This document shows positions 41,501 through 54,600 of a stretch of DNA of 64,000 nucleotides, one piece after another (position 1 is the first letter of the stretch; every line of letters begins with the position of its first letter). Source of the DNA: Marisa cornuarietis. Taxonomy: Eukaryota > Mollusca > Gastropoda > Architaenioglossa > Ampullariidae. The DNA is taken from positions 13,708,501 through 13,772,500 of the forward strand of contig SMMW01000622.1 of the NCBI GenBank assembly GCA_004794655.1, read 5' to 3'. The translations under genes were made by a program, and so were the position numbers. The notes under the pieces were generated by a model. It was not told the DNA's origin, did not search any database, and was given only the letters and a program-made list of their open reading frames with translations.

Positions 41501-42577
41501 TATTATTATAATAGTAATATCATTAATCTTTTATCATTTACTACCATAATTATTTGCACATTTCTGTTGTAAAAAGTTTCAATGAGCTCAAAAACGGCAG
41601 AAAGCACACTCTGGGGATGTCATGCTCATTATTTGGGTACTAGCTGTGGTGTAGTACAGAATACATAGTGCATTTTTTGTGTGTTAGTATGGTCAACAGT
41701 GTTAAGAGTTAAAATTGGGGGGGGGGGGGGCGAGAATTATTTGCAGATTTTCCACATTCACCAAACTTCTGTGAATTCTGAAGGCCGTCAATACTTATTA
41801 TTTTTTACTGTCTGCTGACCTCTTTTAGGTGTAAATTTACATCAGTGCTTTTATACTGTAGCTGGACTAATATGATCCACACATTTTCAGCACCTCCAAG
41901 TATGCCAGAAGGACCCTTGGAAGCATGTGATATCACAGCTAACAGTTTGACGCTGACCTGGAAACCCCCCTTAACTGATGGAGGTCGGCCTCTTACAGGC
42001 TATCTCCTTGAGAGCCGTGATGTCCGTCGTCCAGTGTGGTCTCCAGCTGCCACACTTCCACCTGATGCCACCAGCTACACAGTCAAGAACCTGGTGACCA
42101 ACAATGAGTATAACTTCCGCCTCATTGCCCAAAACTCAGAAGGCAAGAGTGCACCACTGGAAAACATCAAACCTTTCAAACCCACTCGTGCTGCAGAAGC
42201 ACCTTCAGCCCCTCGTGGTTCCCTGCAAGTGACAAACTTAACAGACAACTCAGCCACACTGCAGTGGCAGGCACCAGAGGACAACGGCGGAGCAGATCTA
42301 ACCCATTACTTGGTCGATGTGAGCGTTGATGGTGGTGACTGGATAAATCTGGGTAAAGTGGACAGCTACTCCACAAAGTTCCGTTGCCAGGACCTCAAGA
42401 CTGATGCCACCCATGTCTTCAGAGTATCTGCAGTGAACAAGGTTGGCGTGGGCAAGGGTTTGGAGTCTCAGCCTGTCATCCCTTCAAAGCCACCAGGTAA
42501 AGCAATACAGTTTTTTTCCTGAAGTATTTACAACATTATATGGTTTTCTCTGGGTGTTTCAATTTCTTTCACCCCCA

Positions 42578-42610
<33 letters not shown>

Positions 42611-45600
42611 CTAATTGAGTGAGAAGTTATGATTTGAGTGATGGTGGATGAATTTGTAAGAATTATTTGTGTGTGCTCATGAGACTTCATGTGTGTAGAC
42701 GCCTTGAAACTGCCTTTATTAATAGGGCAAGGCACTCTATAACAAGATTTTATTGTTAATTTTTTTTAAAAACAGAAATGTATTCAGCGTTTTAAATAGT
42801 AATTAAACAAAAATAGATCATATCTGGAGTATGTTCTGGTAATATCAATCAAACCTATTACCAAAGAATTAACGCTTTAGTTTTTGCTTATTTCTGAATA
42901 AAGATATCTTTAGTTTCAAGAATTCTGCCCATAGTACCAACCACAGTATCTTATAAAATTACAGAGGCACCAGGAAAACCAGTGGGTCCTTTGGAAGCTA
43001 TAGATATCCAAAGGACGTCCATCACAATCCGCTGGAAGCCTCCCTTGTGTGATGGAGGCTCCCCTCTGACTGGCTACATCGTGGAACGACGTGAGGCCAA
43101 GCGTACATTGTGGACTAAAGTGACAACTGTCAAACCAGACATCACAACATATCAGGCAAGAATTTGTTTATTATGTTTATTTGGTGACATTTTTAAGACT
43201 TTTTTTCTCCCTGGGTGGCATGATGCTGTATTTCTTGTACATACTTAGTCATGTGGTTTCATTTTCTTGCCTCTGCAGGTCCAGAATCTGGCTGAAGGCA
43301 ATGAGTATGTCTTCCGTGTGTCTGCTGTGAACAAAGAGGGAGTCAGCAAGCCATTAGAATCAGATGTCTTCATGGCAAGAAGCCCATTTAGTGAGAATCT
43401 TTGAGTTTTAAAATGGTCATTAATTTTTACTAGTTTAACAGTTTTGAGCTAATTTTTCTCACTGATTAAACTCCTGAAGCAAGTTTTACATCTCATCATT
43501 AACTTAATATAGATGTCTCCTCATTCCTGCTAGACTTGGAAGTCACTATGGATGGTAAGAACACCATAGCAAGAAATACTGTAATCCTCTATAACTATTT
43601 TTTTGCAGATAAACCAGATGCTCCTGTTGGGCCTCTGAACATTACCAACATCACAGAGGACTCTGCTGATCTGGAATGGAAGCCTCCACAGTCTGATGGC
43701 GGCACTCCTCTCATCTCATACAACATTGAGATGCGAGATGTTCGACGGACCACTTGGCTAAAGGTTGCTGATGTTAAGCCAACGGTGACTACATTCACGG
43801 TCCCCAAACTTGTTCTGGACAATGAATATCTCTTCCGTGTAGTTGCTGTCAATGCTGAAGGAGAAAGCTCACCACTGACTTCAATCACTCCTATATCACC
43901 AGTCAAGAAACTAGGTAATCAGAATGCATGACGCTAGACACATTTCAGTCTGTGACTGTGTTGTTTGTAAAAAGGAGGTAAAAATAATACAAAAAAGCAG
44001 CAACAGCCAGCAGTTTTTTCCTGCTATATACTGTGGGAACATCAGTTTTAGGTGTTGCTGAAAATAAGAGACATGGAATGCTCTGGTTTGATGGTTAAAG
44101 GCTGACATAATTATTGCAGGACCACCCAGTGCCCCTGAGGTCTTACAAGTGAAGAACTTAGGAAAGGATTATGCTGATCTAGACTGGATTCCCTCTAGGT
44201 CAGATGGTGGTGCAAAGATCACAGCTTACCATGTCTACAAGTCAACTGTTCATCCACCTGTGTGGGAAGAAGTTGCAAAGGTTTAACTTTTGCTATGGTT
44301 AAGACATAAGATATTATGATTCATTATTTGAAAGAATGGAGTACAATTTATTGTTCAGCATTTTTATTTTACTTTCTCTGTTAGTAATTCTCGGTTCTAT
44401 TCCATTTAAGTAACACACAAATGCAGGTGGCCATGAGCAGGTCTAGTTACCAAAATTAGCTTAGTTTAAACAATTGCTGGCACACAACAAGCATGGCAGT
44501 TCTTTTTCTGGTGTCACAGGCAAAGCCTTATGACACTTCCTACACAGTGACAAATCTGAAAGAAGGAACAGAGTACCTGTTTGGAGTGGCATCTGAAAAT
44601 GAAATTGGCCTGAGCAAGATCAAAGAAACTGAAATGTTTGTCAAAGCTTCAGTGCCTCCAGGTAAGTTCTTCCTATTGGAGCATCATTATTCATCATGTG
44701 TACATGTTTGTGCGTGTGTGTGCATGTGTGCAGACAAGCACTTTGATGTACACTCGTATATACAGAACATTGAAGATTTTCAATTAGAGTTATCAAAATA
44801 CACTGTGCTTTTAACCTTTTAACCTGTGATAATTTTTGGGTGAGACACATTGTTTTTCAACACATTTTAGCAAAACCATCAGCACCTGTACCGCCATTGG
44901 AGGTTGTTGACCACACCCGAGAAAGCCTAACACTTTCTTGGCATGCGAGCGAATCAGATGGCAGCTCACCAATCCTTCACTATGTTCTGGAACAACGTGA
45001 AGGATGGAAGACAACCTGGTCACAAGTGGCTAAAGTTCTCCCTGAGGATGAAAAGCTGACATACTGTGTAGAGCACTTGAAAGAAGGCCAGGATTATTAC
45101 TTCAGGGTGTATGCTGAAAATGCTGTTGGTACTTCTCCAGCCATTGAGACAGAGACAGCTGCTAAACCCCGATCACCTTACAGTAAGTCTGGATTTACTT
45201 TTTTGTTTTTCTCGTTTGTTCATATTTTATATTATTGTTACAATAGTCAGAATGATTGTAACAGTGAATTTTGCAATTACCACTATCAGAGCTTCAGACT
45301 TTTGCGCTCTCACAGTTCAAATCTACTGGCATAAAGAGTGGACCTCAGTCCAAGCTATGAGCTTTCCAATTTATGTCCTGATGCTGATGGAACATGGGTT
45401 TTTTTTCAAGAACTGCTGGAAAAAATGAAAATCTGAAGCCTTAACTGTTATACCTGATTTTGATAGTGGGTTATTGATTCATTCAAAGTTCACTGGGAAA
45501 CATCTTAACTGCACTTTGTTGAATTTTCTTTCACATCTGCTTTCGTGCACATGGTGATTAAAAGAACGTTGCTGCATTTGCTTTCTTTATGTTTTAATAT

Positions 45601-48600
45601 ACTCTGTTATATAGGATTTTCTTGTGAAAGCAAGGCATGCTTAGCAATTAAAGTATTATGAAGTGGTCTGGATAACATAAGCTTTAAAAGAAAGGAAAAC
45701 AAAAAGACATTTTATTTAAAAATTATTTGAAAGGAAACAAGCATTTTTCATACTTCTTACACTTTAGGTGTAAGTAAATTAACATTTTCAAAATTTGCAA
45801 AAAGTCTAAATCAAACGTGAAGTTAAGAGCTCATGTGTCCAGACACATTTGGATATTGTTCATTATGCTTTTCTTTGTTTATCTATTTACTTAAAATGTT
45901 TTTTTCTTGATTTAATTTCTTGACGTTATATGCATCTAATTGGCTTGTGGTTAACACTAAATGTGTTTATGAAATATCATAACTGTATTGTAACCTTTTA
46001 AGTTTTACTTGTGTATTATTTACTTTTCTACATATTCTTTCAAATTTGCATGTGACTTTGGCAGCCAGCCTCTTTAAAACAGTGTATTTATGTTTTGAGT
46101 TTAGGGAAAATAAATATGAATATATATAATATCAAATAAGAACCACAGTATAAAAATGTTACATATTTTAGCATAATGATACTGTGGATAAACAGTTTTT
46201 CAAGGATAGAGCTACAAATCAGTAAATGAGGTGCAGGAACATGAAGCATTTACTGCTTTTCATTTTGTTGGTGATTTTGTGGCAGTTTAATGGAAAGAAA
46301 TTGGTTTTAAAGGCATAAAATGGTCTATTTAAAATATTTTGGGTTTTAAGCATTTGTGTTCAAGTTATATAATAATAATAATAATAGTGTGAACTTATAA
46401 AGTTATAAGTATAGGCACACTGAGCAACATAAAGATGAGGTGCAAGAATAGAATGTAAAGCAATGGATGAAGGTATGAAGGGATATATAGGTACTGTAAA
46501 CAGTGTGAGATGGAGTCATTACATGATGGTTAGCATAAAAGACAGTATTGCAGGGGAGTTGAATAGTAATTCAGGGATAGTACTTTGTGAAAAGATATGT
46601 TTTCAGAGAGTGTTTGAATGTAGCCTTCGAGTCAAAGTGGCAAATGTGATGTGGAAGAGAGTTCCACTGCTTAGCAGCATAGTGGGAGAATGTCTGTATG
46701 TGACTGTGGGAGGGAGGGATGGATAGAATGCAGGAGTCTGATGAGGAGCAAAGGTTTTGGGCAGGGGTGTGGACAGACAAGATTTCAGTAAAGTAGTGGG
46801 AGCAGGAGCCTTCCAAGAATCCATAGCATAGAGCTGAGAGCTTGTAGTATGATTAACAGAGATAGGGTAACTATTACAAACTCCAGCTAAGGCAGATTTT
46901 ATGGTGAGTGCTAGTTTACAGCTATTACCATAACTGCAAGGAAACTGTTCATCAGAGGCTGGTTCATGCACATTCTGCTAACATGCACAAAGTTTTGCTT
47001 TAGTAGCATGCTCTCTAACACTCTACAGAAGTACCAGCACCTCCAGAGGGACCTATAGTATTTGAAGAGATAACCTCCACCTCATTGGTGGTGCGATGGA
47101 AGGCCCCTCGAGACAATGGGGGCTTGCCAATCACTGCTTATCACCTGGAGCGCAGGGACAAGAAGTACTTCTCCTGGATCAAAGTGGATAAGACCAAGGC
47201 CAACATTACATCTTACTGTGTCCAGAATCTGCTTGAAGGAAATGAGTATTACTTTCGTGTCTTTGCTGAAAATGATGAGGGACTCAGTGCCCCACTGGAG
47301 AGTACAGAATCTGTTATGCCACAAAGACCACCAGGTGCATTTCAAGAGTCTTAACCTGAGCACAGTAATTTCAGCAAACTTTTATCGAACAGTAAACAAT
47401 ACCGTCAAAACTATGTTGTTTAAAAGTAACAGCGCAACAAAATTACTGCATGTGACATGACACACAGTGCTTTGATACATTTATTTCATAATACTTTGAT
47501 ATATTTATTAATTTGCATTCTGTATGCTGTTTATTTATATTGGTTTGATAAGGGTTTGCTGCAGTATCTTTGTTTTTATTGTTTCCTTCTCACTGTATTG
47601 TGGAAAGTTTTCAATGTACTATGTCATAACAATGATGACTGTTATGATTGGCAAGCAAATTATTGTTTATCTGTAACTTGAAGCATGTTCATTGGAAGAA
47701 AGAAAATTATTTTCTTGCCTGCAAGCATGCTTTAAAACAAGACGGTGGTCAGATATTAAGAAACTGACATTGCAAGTACTAATGATTGCCAAATAATCTC
47801 AAGAAGAATGTCTATATTAAAAACTACTTAAACATTTTAAAATTTTCACAAAAGTGTGCAAGCATTGAATGATACTGAATGACATGAACACAATAGGTGT
47901 GATGTGTACTCTATTAATTATGTCTCTAATCAAACATTTTTCCTTTTTTTTTTAGCAAACCCTTCAGCCCCAACAGGGCCTGTACGCTTTAGTAACGTGC
48001 AGGAAACTTCACTGACATTAGACTGGCTCCCTCCTAAAGATGATGGAGGTACACCAGTCACTTCCTACTTGATCCAAATGTCTGAAGATGGCGGTGATTT
48101 CCTTAACCTTGGCCACACAGATAGCAAGATTACAAAACTGAAGGTCAAGGACCTGACTGTTGGATTGCAGTATATTTTCCATGTGTCAGCTGTCAACAAA
48201 GTCGGCACCAGCAAACCTCTTGAGTCGGAGCCTGTGGTTCCAAAGAGGCCACCAGGTTCAGTGTTTTCTTATCTTCCATTTATTTCCCTTTTTATTTTAA
48301 AAAAATACATCTGTTAATCTCACTGGCCAAAGCTCAGGTAGCATTATGTTTATGATTGCTTATGAAAGCTGTGTTTTTTCTGCAGAGCCTCCATCGAGAC
48401 CACAGGGTCCTATAAAGATCTTGGAGGTGACCAAGAGCTCTGCAACCATTGAATGGCGACCACCTGATGATGATGGAGGCCTTCCTCTGAATGCATACAT
48501 TCTGGAGAAGCGAGAGTTCCCACGAACAACATGGAATCGTGTGGACAAGATCAGCCCAGACTTTACCAACTATTGCATTCAGAACCTTCCTACAGGTTCT

Positions 48601-51600
48601 GACTACTTCTTCCGTGTTACAGCTGAGAACAAAGCTGGCACAAGCCCTTCTCTGGAGATGGACAAACCTGTGAAGATCAAGAGTCCATATGGTAATAAGT
48701 TGTTCACAGATTTCTACTAGATAACAATTTTTATCAAATAAGTAGCCTCAATATACTATTTTCACAATTCTTTGCAGAAAACACTCTTCTACTGTGGAGA
48801 TACAATCCTACATGTCATTAAGCACAGAATGGGGGGAGAATATACTGACCTTATGAATTGGATGCACATATCTATTCATGGCTACAGCCACTGGGAGAGT
48901 CAGGACCATTTGTTAATTAACCTAGGATATTGATTGTCTCTTTTTGTTCACAGTGATATTTTAGGCATGCTTTATGAGAATGGATCAGGGCATTATTTCC
49001 TTGGATTTTAAAACTTGTGCTTAGATGTTTAAAAACTGTTTTGTACTCAAGTTTTCTTTTAGATATATTAATTCACTTTCTTTACATTTAGGAAGTACTC
49101 ACAATGTATGAGAACTATTTGTTGTTTTTTTCTGTCACTAGATGTGCCCTCTGCACCTGTGGGTCCGCTCTGTGTGTCAGATATCACCGACAGGTCAGCA
49201 GACATTGCTTGGAACCCACCTGATAGCGATGGAGGCACGCCTCTAACAGGTTACATAGTGCAAGTGCGTGTTATTCCTCGTTCCACATTCACAACAGTGC
49301 AGCAGACAGCAGACACAAAGCTGACCTTGACTGGTTTGGTACCAGACAGCCAGTACATGGTACAGATAATTGCTACCAATGCAGAGGGACAGAGTCAACC
49401 TTTGATCAGCAAAGAACCTATCTGCCCCAAGAAAATTCTCAGTAAGAATTTCACTATTAAAGTGTGAGTGCTGTGTGTGTGTGTGTGTGTGTATGCTTGC
49501 ATCCATGTACATGCAGGACTTGATAGTGTGCATGTTTACTTACCAGCCTTAATAAGTACACTCTTTTACACAATCTGTATAGGTGTGCCTGATGCTCCAT
49601 CTTCCATTCATGTACGTGGCATCAATAAGGACAGCCTCACATTAGAGTGGTCACCCCCTGAGTATGATGGTGGCACCAAAGTGCGCCAGTTCATCATAGA
49701 GATGAGTGTTGGGGACAGTAACACATGGGAGAAGCTGGGCACTGTGGATCAGTTCAGAACGCAGTTCTTGGTGTCAGACCTGAAGCCAGAGACAGACTAT
49801 CTTTTTGCTGTATCTGCAGAGAATGATGTTGGTATCAGCCAGCGTCAAGCAACTTCAAAACCTGTTCGGTTTGAGAAACCCATCTGTAAGTGAGATTTCT
49901 TTCTTTTTTCCTGTTCTTTAGTAGTTTATTTTTATTTTATTTTTTTATTCTTGTTGTTGAGGGGAAGGAATATAATTTTAAAATGAATCAATTTTTAATA
50001 ATTTGTAGCAGAATGGGGTGGTCATCACTGTTTTTTTGTCTGCAATTTATTAAAATTATTTTAAATTGGTTTTTTTGTAGACCCGCCATCACCACCAACT
50101 GGTCCAATCATAATCTCAGATGTAACTCGACGCAGTGCTCGCATAGCTTGGAAGCCATGTGAAAATGAGGGTGGATCACCAGTAACGTTATACACAATAG
50201 AAAAACGAGACACTTGGAAGACCAGCTGGACGCCAGTTGAGCGTATTTCTGCTGACCGCCTCACATATGAATTTACACACCTGCAGGAAGGTCAGAACTT
50301 CTTTGTACGCATATATGCAGAGAATGTGGCTGGACAGTCAAAACCACTGGAATCAGAACAGCCAGTAACACCAAAGAGTCCATACAGTAAGCCATTTTGA
50401 GTATATTTTTAGAATTTCAGTAGTATGGATAAGTTTTTGTTTTTTTTAGCAGTGAGACAGGACACTAACAGATATTTAAATATATTCTCAGGTATACTGC
50501 CTGACCATCTTCATTCAGCTGAAATTTTAGCAAGAGCTGCTGAGGGCGTAACCAAATTTTTTTTGGCCAGCATGCAGAATTCCTGTAATGGTTATTAATG
50601 GTTTCAATTTTCCAGATAAGCCATCTGCCCCCAAGACTCTAACAGCAACGGATGTCACAGAAACATCTGTGTCATTGAAATGGCAATCACCAGATGATGA
50701 TGGAGGCTTGCCAATCAAGTCCTACACCATTGAACGCCGTGACAAACGCTGGGGTTCCTGGGTCAAGGCTGGCACTACCAAGGGCTCTGTGATGACCTTT
50801 GATGTCACTGGCTTAGTCACTGGACAAGAGTACTGTTTCCGAGTATCTGCTGAGAATGAAGAGGGCTTAGGACCTGCCACAGAAATGAAAGAAGCCATCA
50901 TGCCAACCCGAGAACCAGGTATGAATGATTTTAACTTTTACTGTGGTGCATATGTTATTTCTTTTTATGATTCTGGCATGAAAGGTTTTATTTTATACAG
51001 CAGTTCTGCTGACAAATATTTATAGCGGCAAGGATTAACTCCCTTAAATGCTGCTGTATTGGTAAAGTTTATGATATAATTTATAACTGAAGGTCAGACA
51101 CAACAACAGTATTTTGCTTGTCACATACATGTATATGTTAATAATAATTATCCTCATCATGAGAATGATACATAGTCCTTTAAAACATCTATCAGAAATG
51201 AAATTTGAGAGTGGTTGGGGAGGTTGAGGCTACTACCCCTTTACTATTACACACTCTCATACAATAGAAACAACACAAATGCCTTTGTTCTTTTGGCAAC
51301 AGTTGCTCCTGAAGCTCCTCTTGGGCCAGTTTACTTCACTAATCTGGAGGCCACAAGTGTTATCTTGGAATGGCGGCCACCACGTGACAATGGAGGACCC
51401 CCAGTCACTGGCTACAAGGTGGAGATGTCCCTTACTCAGGACACATGGACTGAAGTGACCATCACTGAAGCTGATGTCACCAAAATCAAAGTCAAAGACC
51501 TGGCCACAGACCAAAGGCACTACTTCCGCATTTTTGCAATCAACAAGGCTGGCATCAGCAAACCACTGGATTCTGATCCTATCATTCCAAAGAGGCCTGT

Positions 51601-54600
51601 TGGTGAGGAGCTTTCTTACCTTTTCATGTATAAAATACATTGTTCATCAACTGATAGTATTTGCAATATCTTGTATATTAATTTTTCATGGTTACAGAAT
51701 TATCCATTTCAGGAATAATTCATGCTTTGTCATCAGTGATCACTGGTTATATTGAATATAATTATTAATACTTCTAAAGGTTCTTTGGTATTACTTTGAA
51801 AGTCACATAAAGGTACTTTATATATGCACAGGTTTACCAGGCAAGCCAGTTGGTCCACTGGAAGCCAAAGACATCACGAGAGATTCAGTTACACTTGAAT
51901 GGAAACCGCCTTCAGATGATGGTGGCTCTCCTATAACTGGCTATGTCATTGAGAAGCGAGAGGCACTGCGTTTGACCTGGAGTCGAGCTGATAAGACAAC
52001 TGACAATGAAACAACTAAGGTGGTGAAAGGGTTGGTGGAAGGAGATGAGTTTTACTTCCGTGTTGCTGCTTTCAGCAAGAAGGGGACTGGAGAATTCCTA
52101 GAGATGCCTCACCCTGTTGTTATCAAGAGTCCTTATGGTAAGAGTTTCCAAACCTCTTTTTTTTTTAAATAAAATTTATATTTGAGTTCTTAGGGCTTAA
52201 AATTGAGGTAAACTCTTATTAAAAGAAGAGAATCAGAAGAATTTTTAAAAATCTTTTAAACAGATGTTCCCTCACCACCAACTGCACCACTCAAGATTCT
52301 GCAAGTTACAGAAGACTCAGCAACAATTGAGTGGGGACCTTCTAAGCATGATGGTGGCACACCCATACTACAGTATGCCATTGAGATCCGAGAGTCTCGC
52401 AGAAGCATGTGGGGCCGTGCAGGTGTGGTTGATGCTGCAACTACAAATTATATTGTTCGTAATCTTGTTGTGAACAATGAATATTACCTTCGTATCCGTG
52501 CCATCAATGCTGAAGGTGAGAGTGCACCTTTAGAAGGAGAGGAATCTGTCATCCCTCGCAAGAAACTGGGTGAGCGCAAAATCAACTCTAAAGTTTTCAT
52601 AAATTTTTATATTTTTATTTTTGAAGATAACTTAAAACCTTAGTCTTTATGAGTTGAATAATATGCTGAGCTCTTTTTTAAAATTATTTTTTGATGTCAT
52701 GTAAATTGTTATCCTTAAATATTACATTGGAGAGTGAAAATTTAGTGTTAATAGTATCAGTTTTAACCTAAGAACAGTTCAGAGTTTTCACACAAAATGT
52801 CTTATTTGAGAAATATTCATTTCATAACTTATAATATTGCACAACAGAGGTTCCTCAACCACCAGCAGCTGTTAGCATCCGCAAGACCACCGAAGATGGC
52901 GTGACACTAGAATGGAAACCTCCAGTCAATGATGGCGGAGCACGTGTCAAAGCCTACCATGTACAAATTAAGGAAGACACACCTAAAGCCATATGGGAAG
53001 AGGTTGCTAAGGTTGATCCTTATACAACTCAGTACATCGCCACTGGATTGGACGTTGGCAAAAAGTACAAGTTTGGTGTGTCAGCCGAGAATGAGGTCGG
53101 TGTTGGTGAACTTTGTGTTGCTGACAAATCAGCTGCACCAAGAAAGACTGTCAGTAAGTAGAGCCTATTTATTTTTGTTTCTCTGTCAAAAAGTAGAGCT
53201 TGTTACCTCCCTTGAGATACAGTCTTATTGCTTATTGCTATTCTTGAGAAGCAAAAGATTTAACTTTTTTAAGAGATACCTTTTGGTAGTTAAAGAAGAA
53301 AAAAAAAATCTCTCATGATTGTAATGAAATATTGAGTAGGCTTTGAACCTTTTTGGTGGTGTCAGGAATTCAGTGCTTTTGTTTCTGATTGCACAGAGCC
53401 CCCATCGCCACCAGAAAACTTGAAGGTATCAGAGATTCATCGTGACTCTGTTGTCATTGCCTGGCAACACAGCAAAGATGATGGTGGCTCACCTATCACG
53501 AACTATATTATTGAAAAGCGTGAAAGCTGGAAGGCATCTTGGGCTCATGTAGATCGTGTGCGTGGCACAGTGACTTCAGCTGAAGTGATATACCTGCAGG
53601 AAGGCACAGCTTACAACATCCGTGTTCTTGCAGAGAATGTGGCTGGTGTGTCAGAGCCAGCTGAACTGGAGGAGCCCATTGTTCCAAAGAGTCCATACAG
53701 TAAGTGCATACAAGTCTATTATAGGATCAAGTGATGATGCTCACTCATAGTATGGATTGATCAAACAGTCATGTTGTCACAAACAGAATGACCAGTATTT
53801 GACTTGTCTTCTTGGAACTGAGCTTTTTCCTTGTGTTAAGCAATGAGGGCCATTTTAGAGTAATGAGGTGGTCGGGATAGAAGAGAGGTGCACTTGGAGT
53901 TTCTGATTTGTTTCATAGTGATAAATCACTTTACCATCTCCTTTCAGGTGTGCCGTCAGCACCGGTCGGACCATTAGAAGTCACTGATGTAGAAAGTCAG
54001 TCAGTTACTCTGCAGTGGCGTCCTCCAGAGAAAGATGGTGGATTGCCCATCAAACGGTACATAATAGAGAGGCGAGAAGCAAAGAGACAGGCTTGGGTCA
54101 AAGCAGACACTGTCCGTGCTGGCACCACTATATGCATTATTGATAACCTCATGGAAGGTAGCCACTATGTCTTCAGAGTATTTGCAGAGAATGATGAAGG
54201 CTTGAGCCCACCACTAGAATCTGATGCTCCTGTAACATGCAGGAGAACACCAGGTTAGTAAAGTCTTCCTGCAAGCTGAAGTCCAGCACTGAAAATGTCT
54301 TGCAATTAAAATACTGAAAATCATTCTTTCACATTCTGCTGCCTATAGCACATACATTTATTTTGGTAATTGAATATTTGTATGTGATGATCACTTGATG
54401 TAGACCTTAATTTAAATCAATATAATGTGCATAATCAATTAACTTATGTGACACCTGGACAGACAGCAGGCTAAATTGAGAGGCACCTGTCTTTTTTATT
54501 TAAGTAGGTTTTTATTTTTGTTGTGAGCGTCTTTTTTAATTTTTCCATCAGTACATGGAGTTAATCAGCTGTCTATTATGTCTATAACACAGGATTTGTA

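Noticed and set aside
51130..51180. TTAATAATAATTATCC as another LINE tail
   Set aside because: The motif is short and lacks the GCGCTATA-like box seen at 14653 and 16264.
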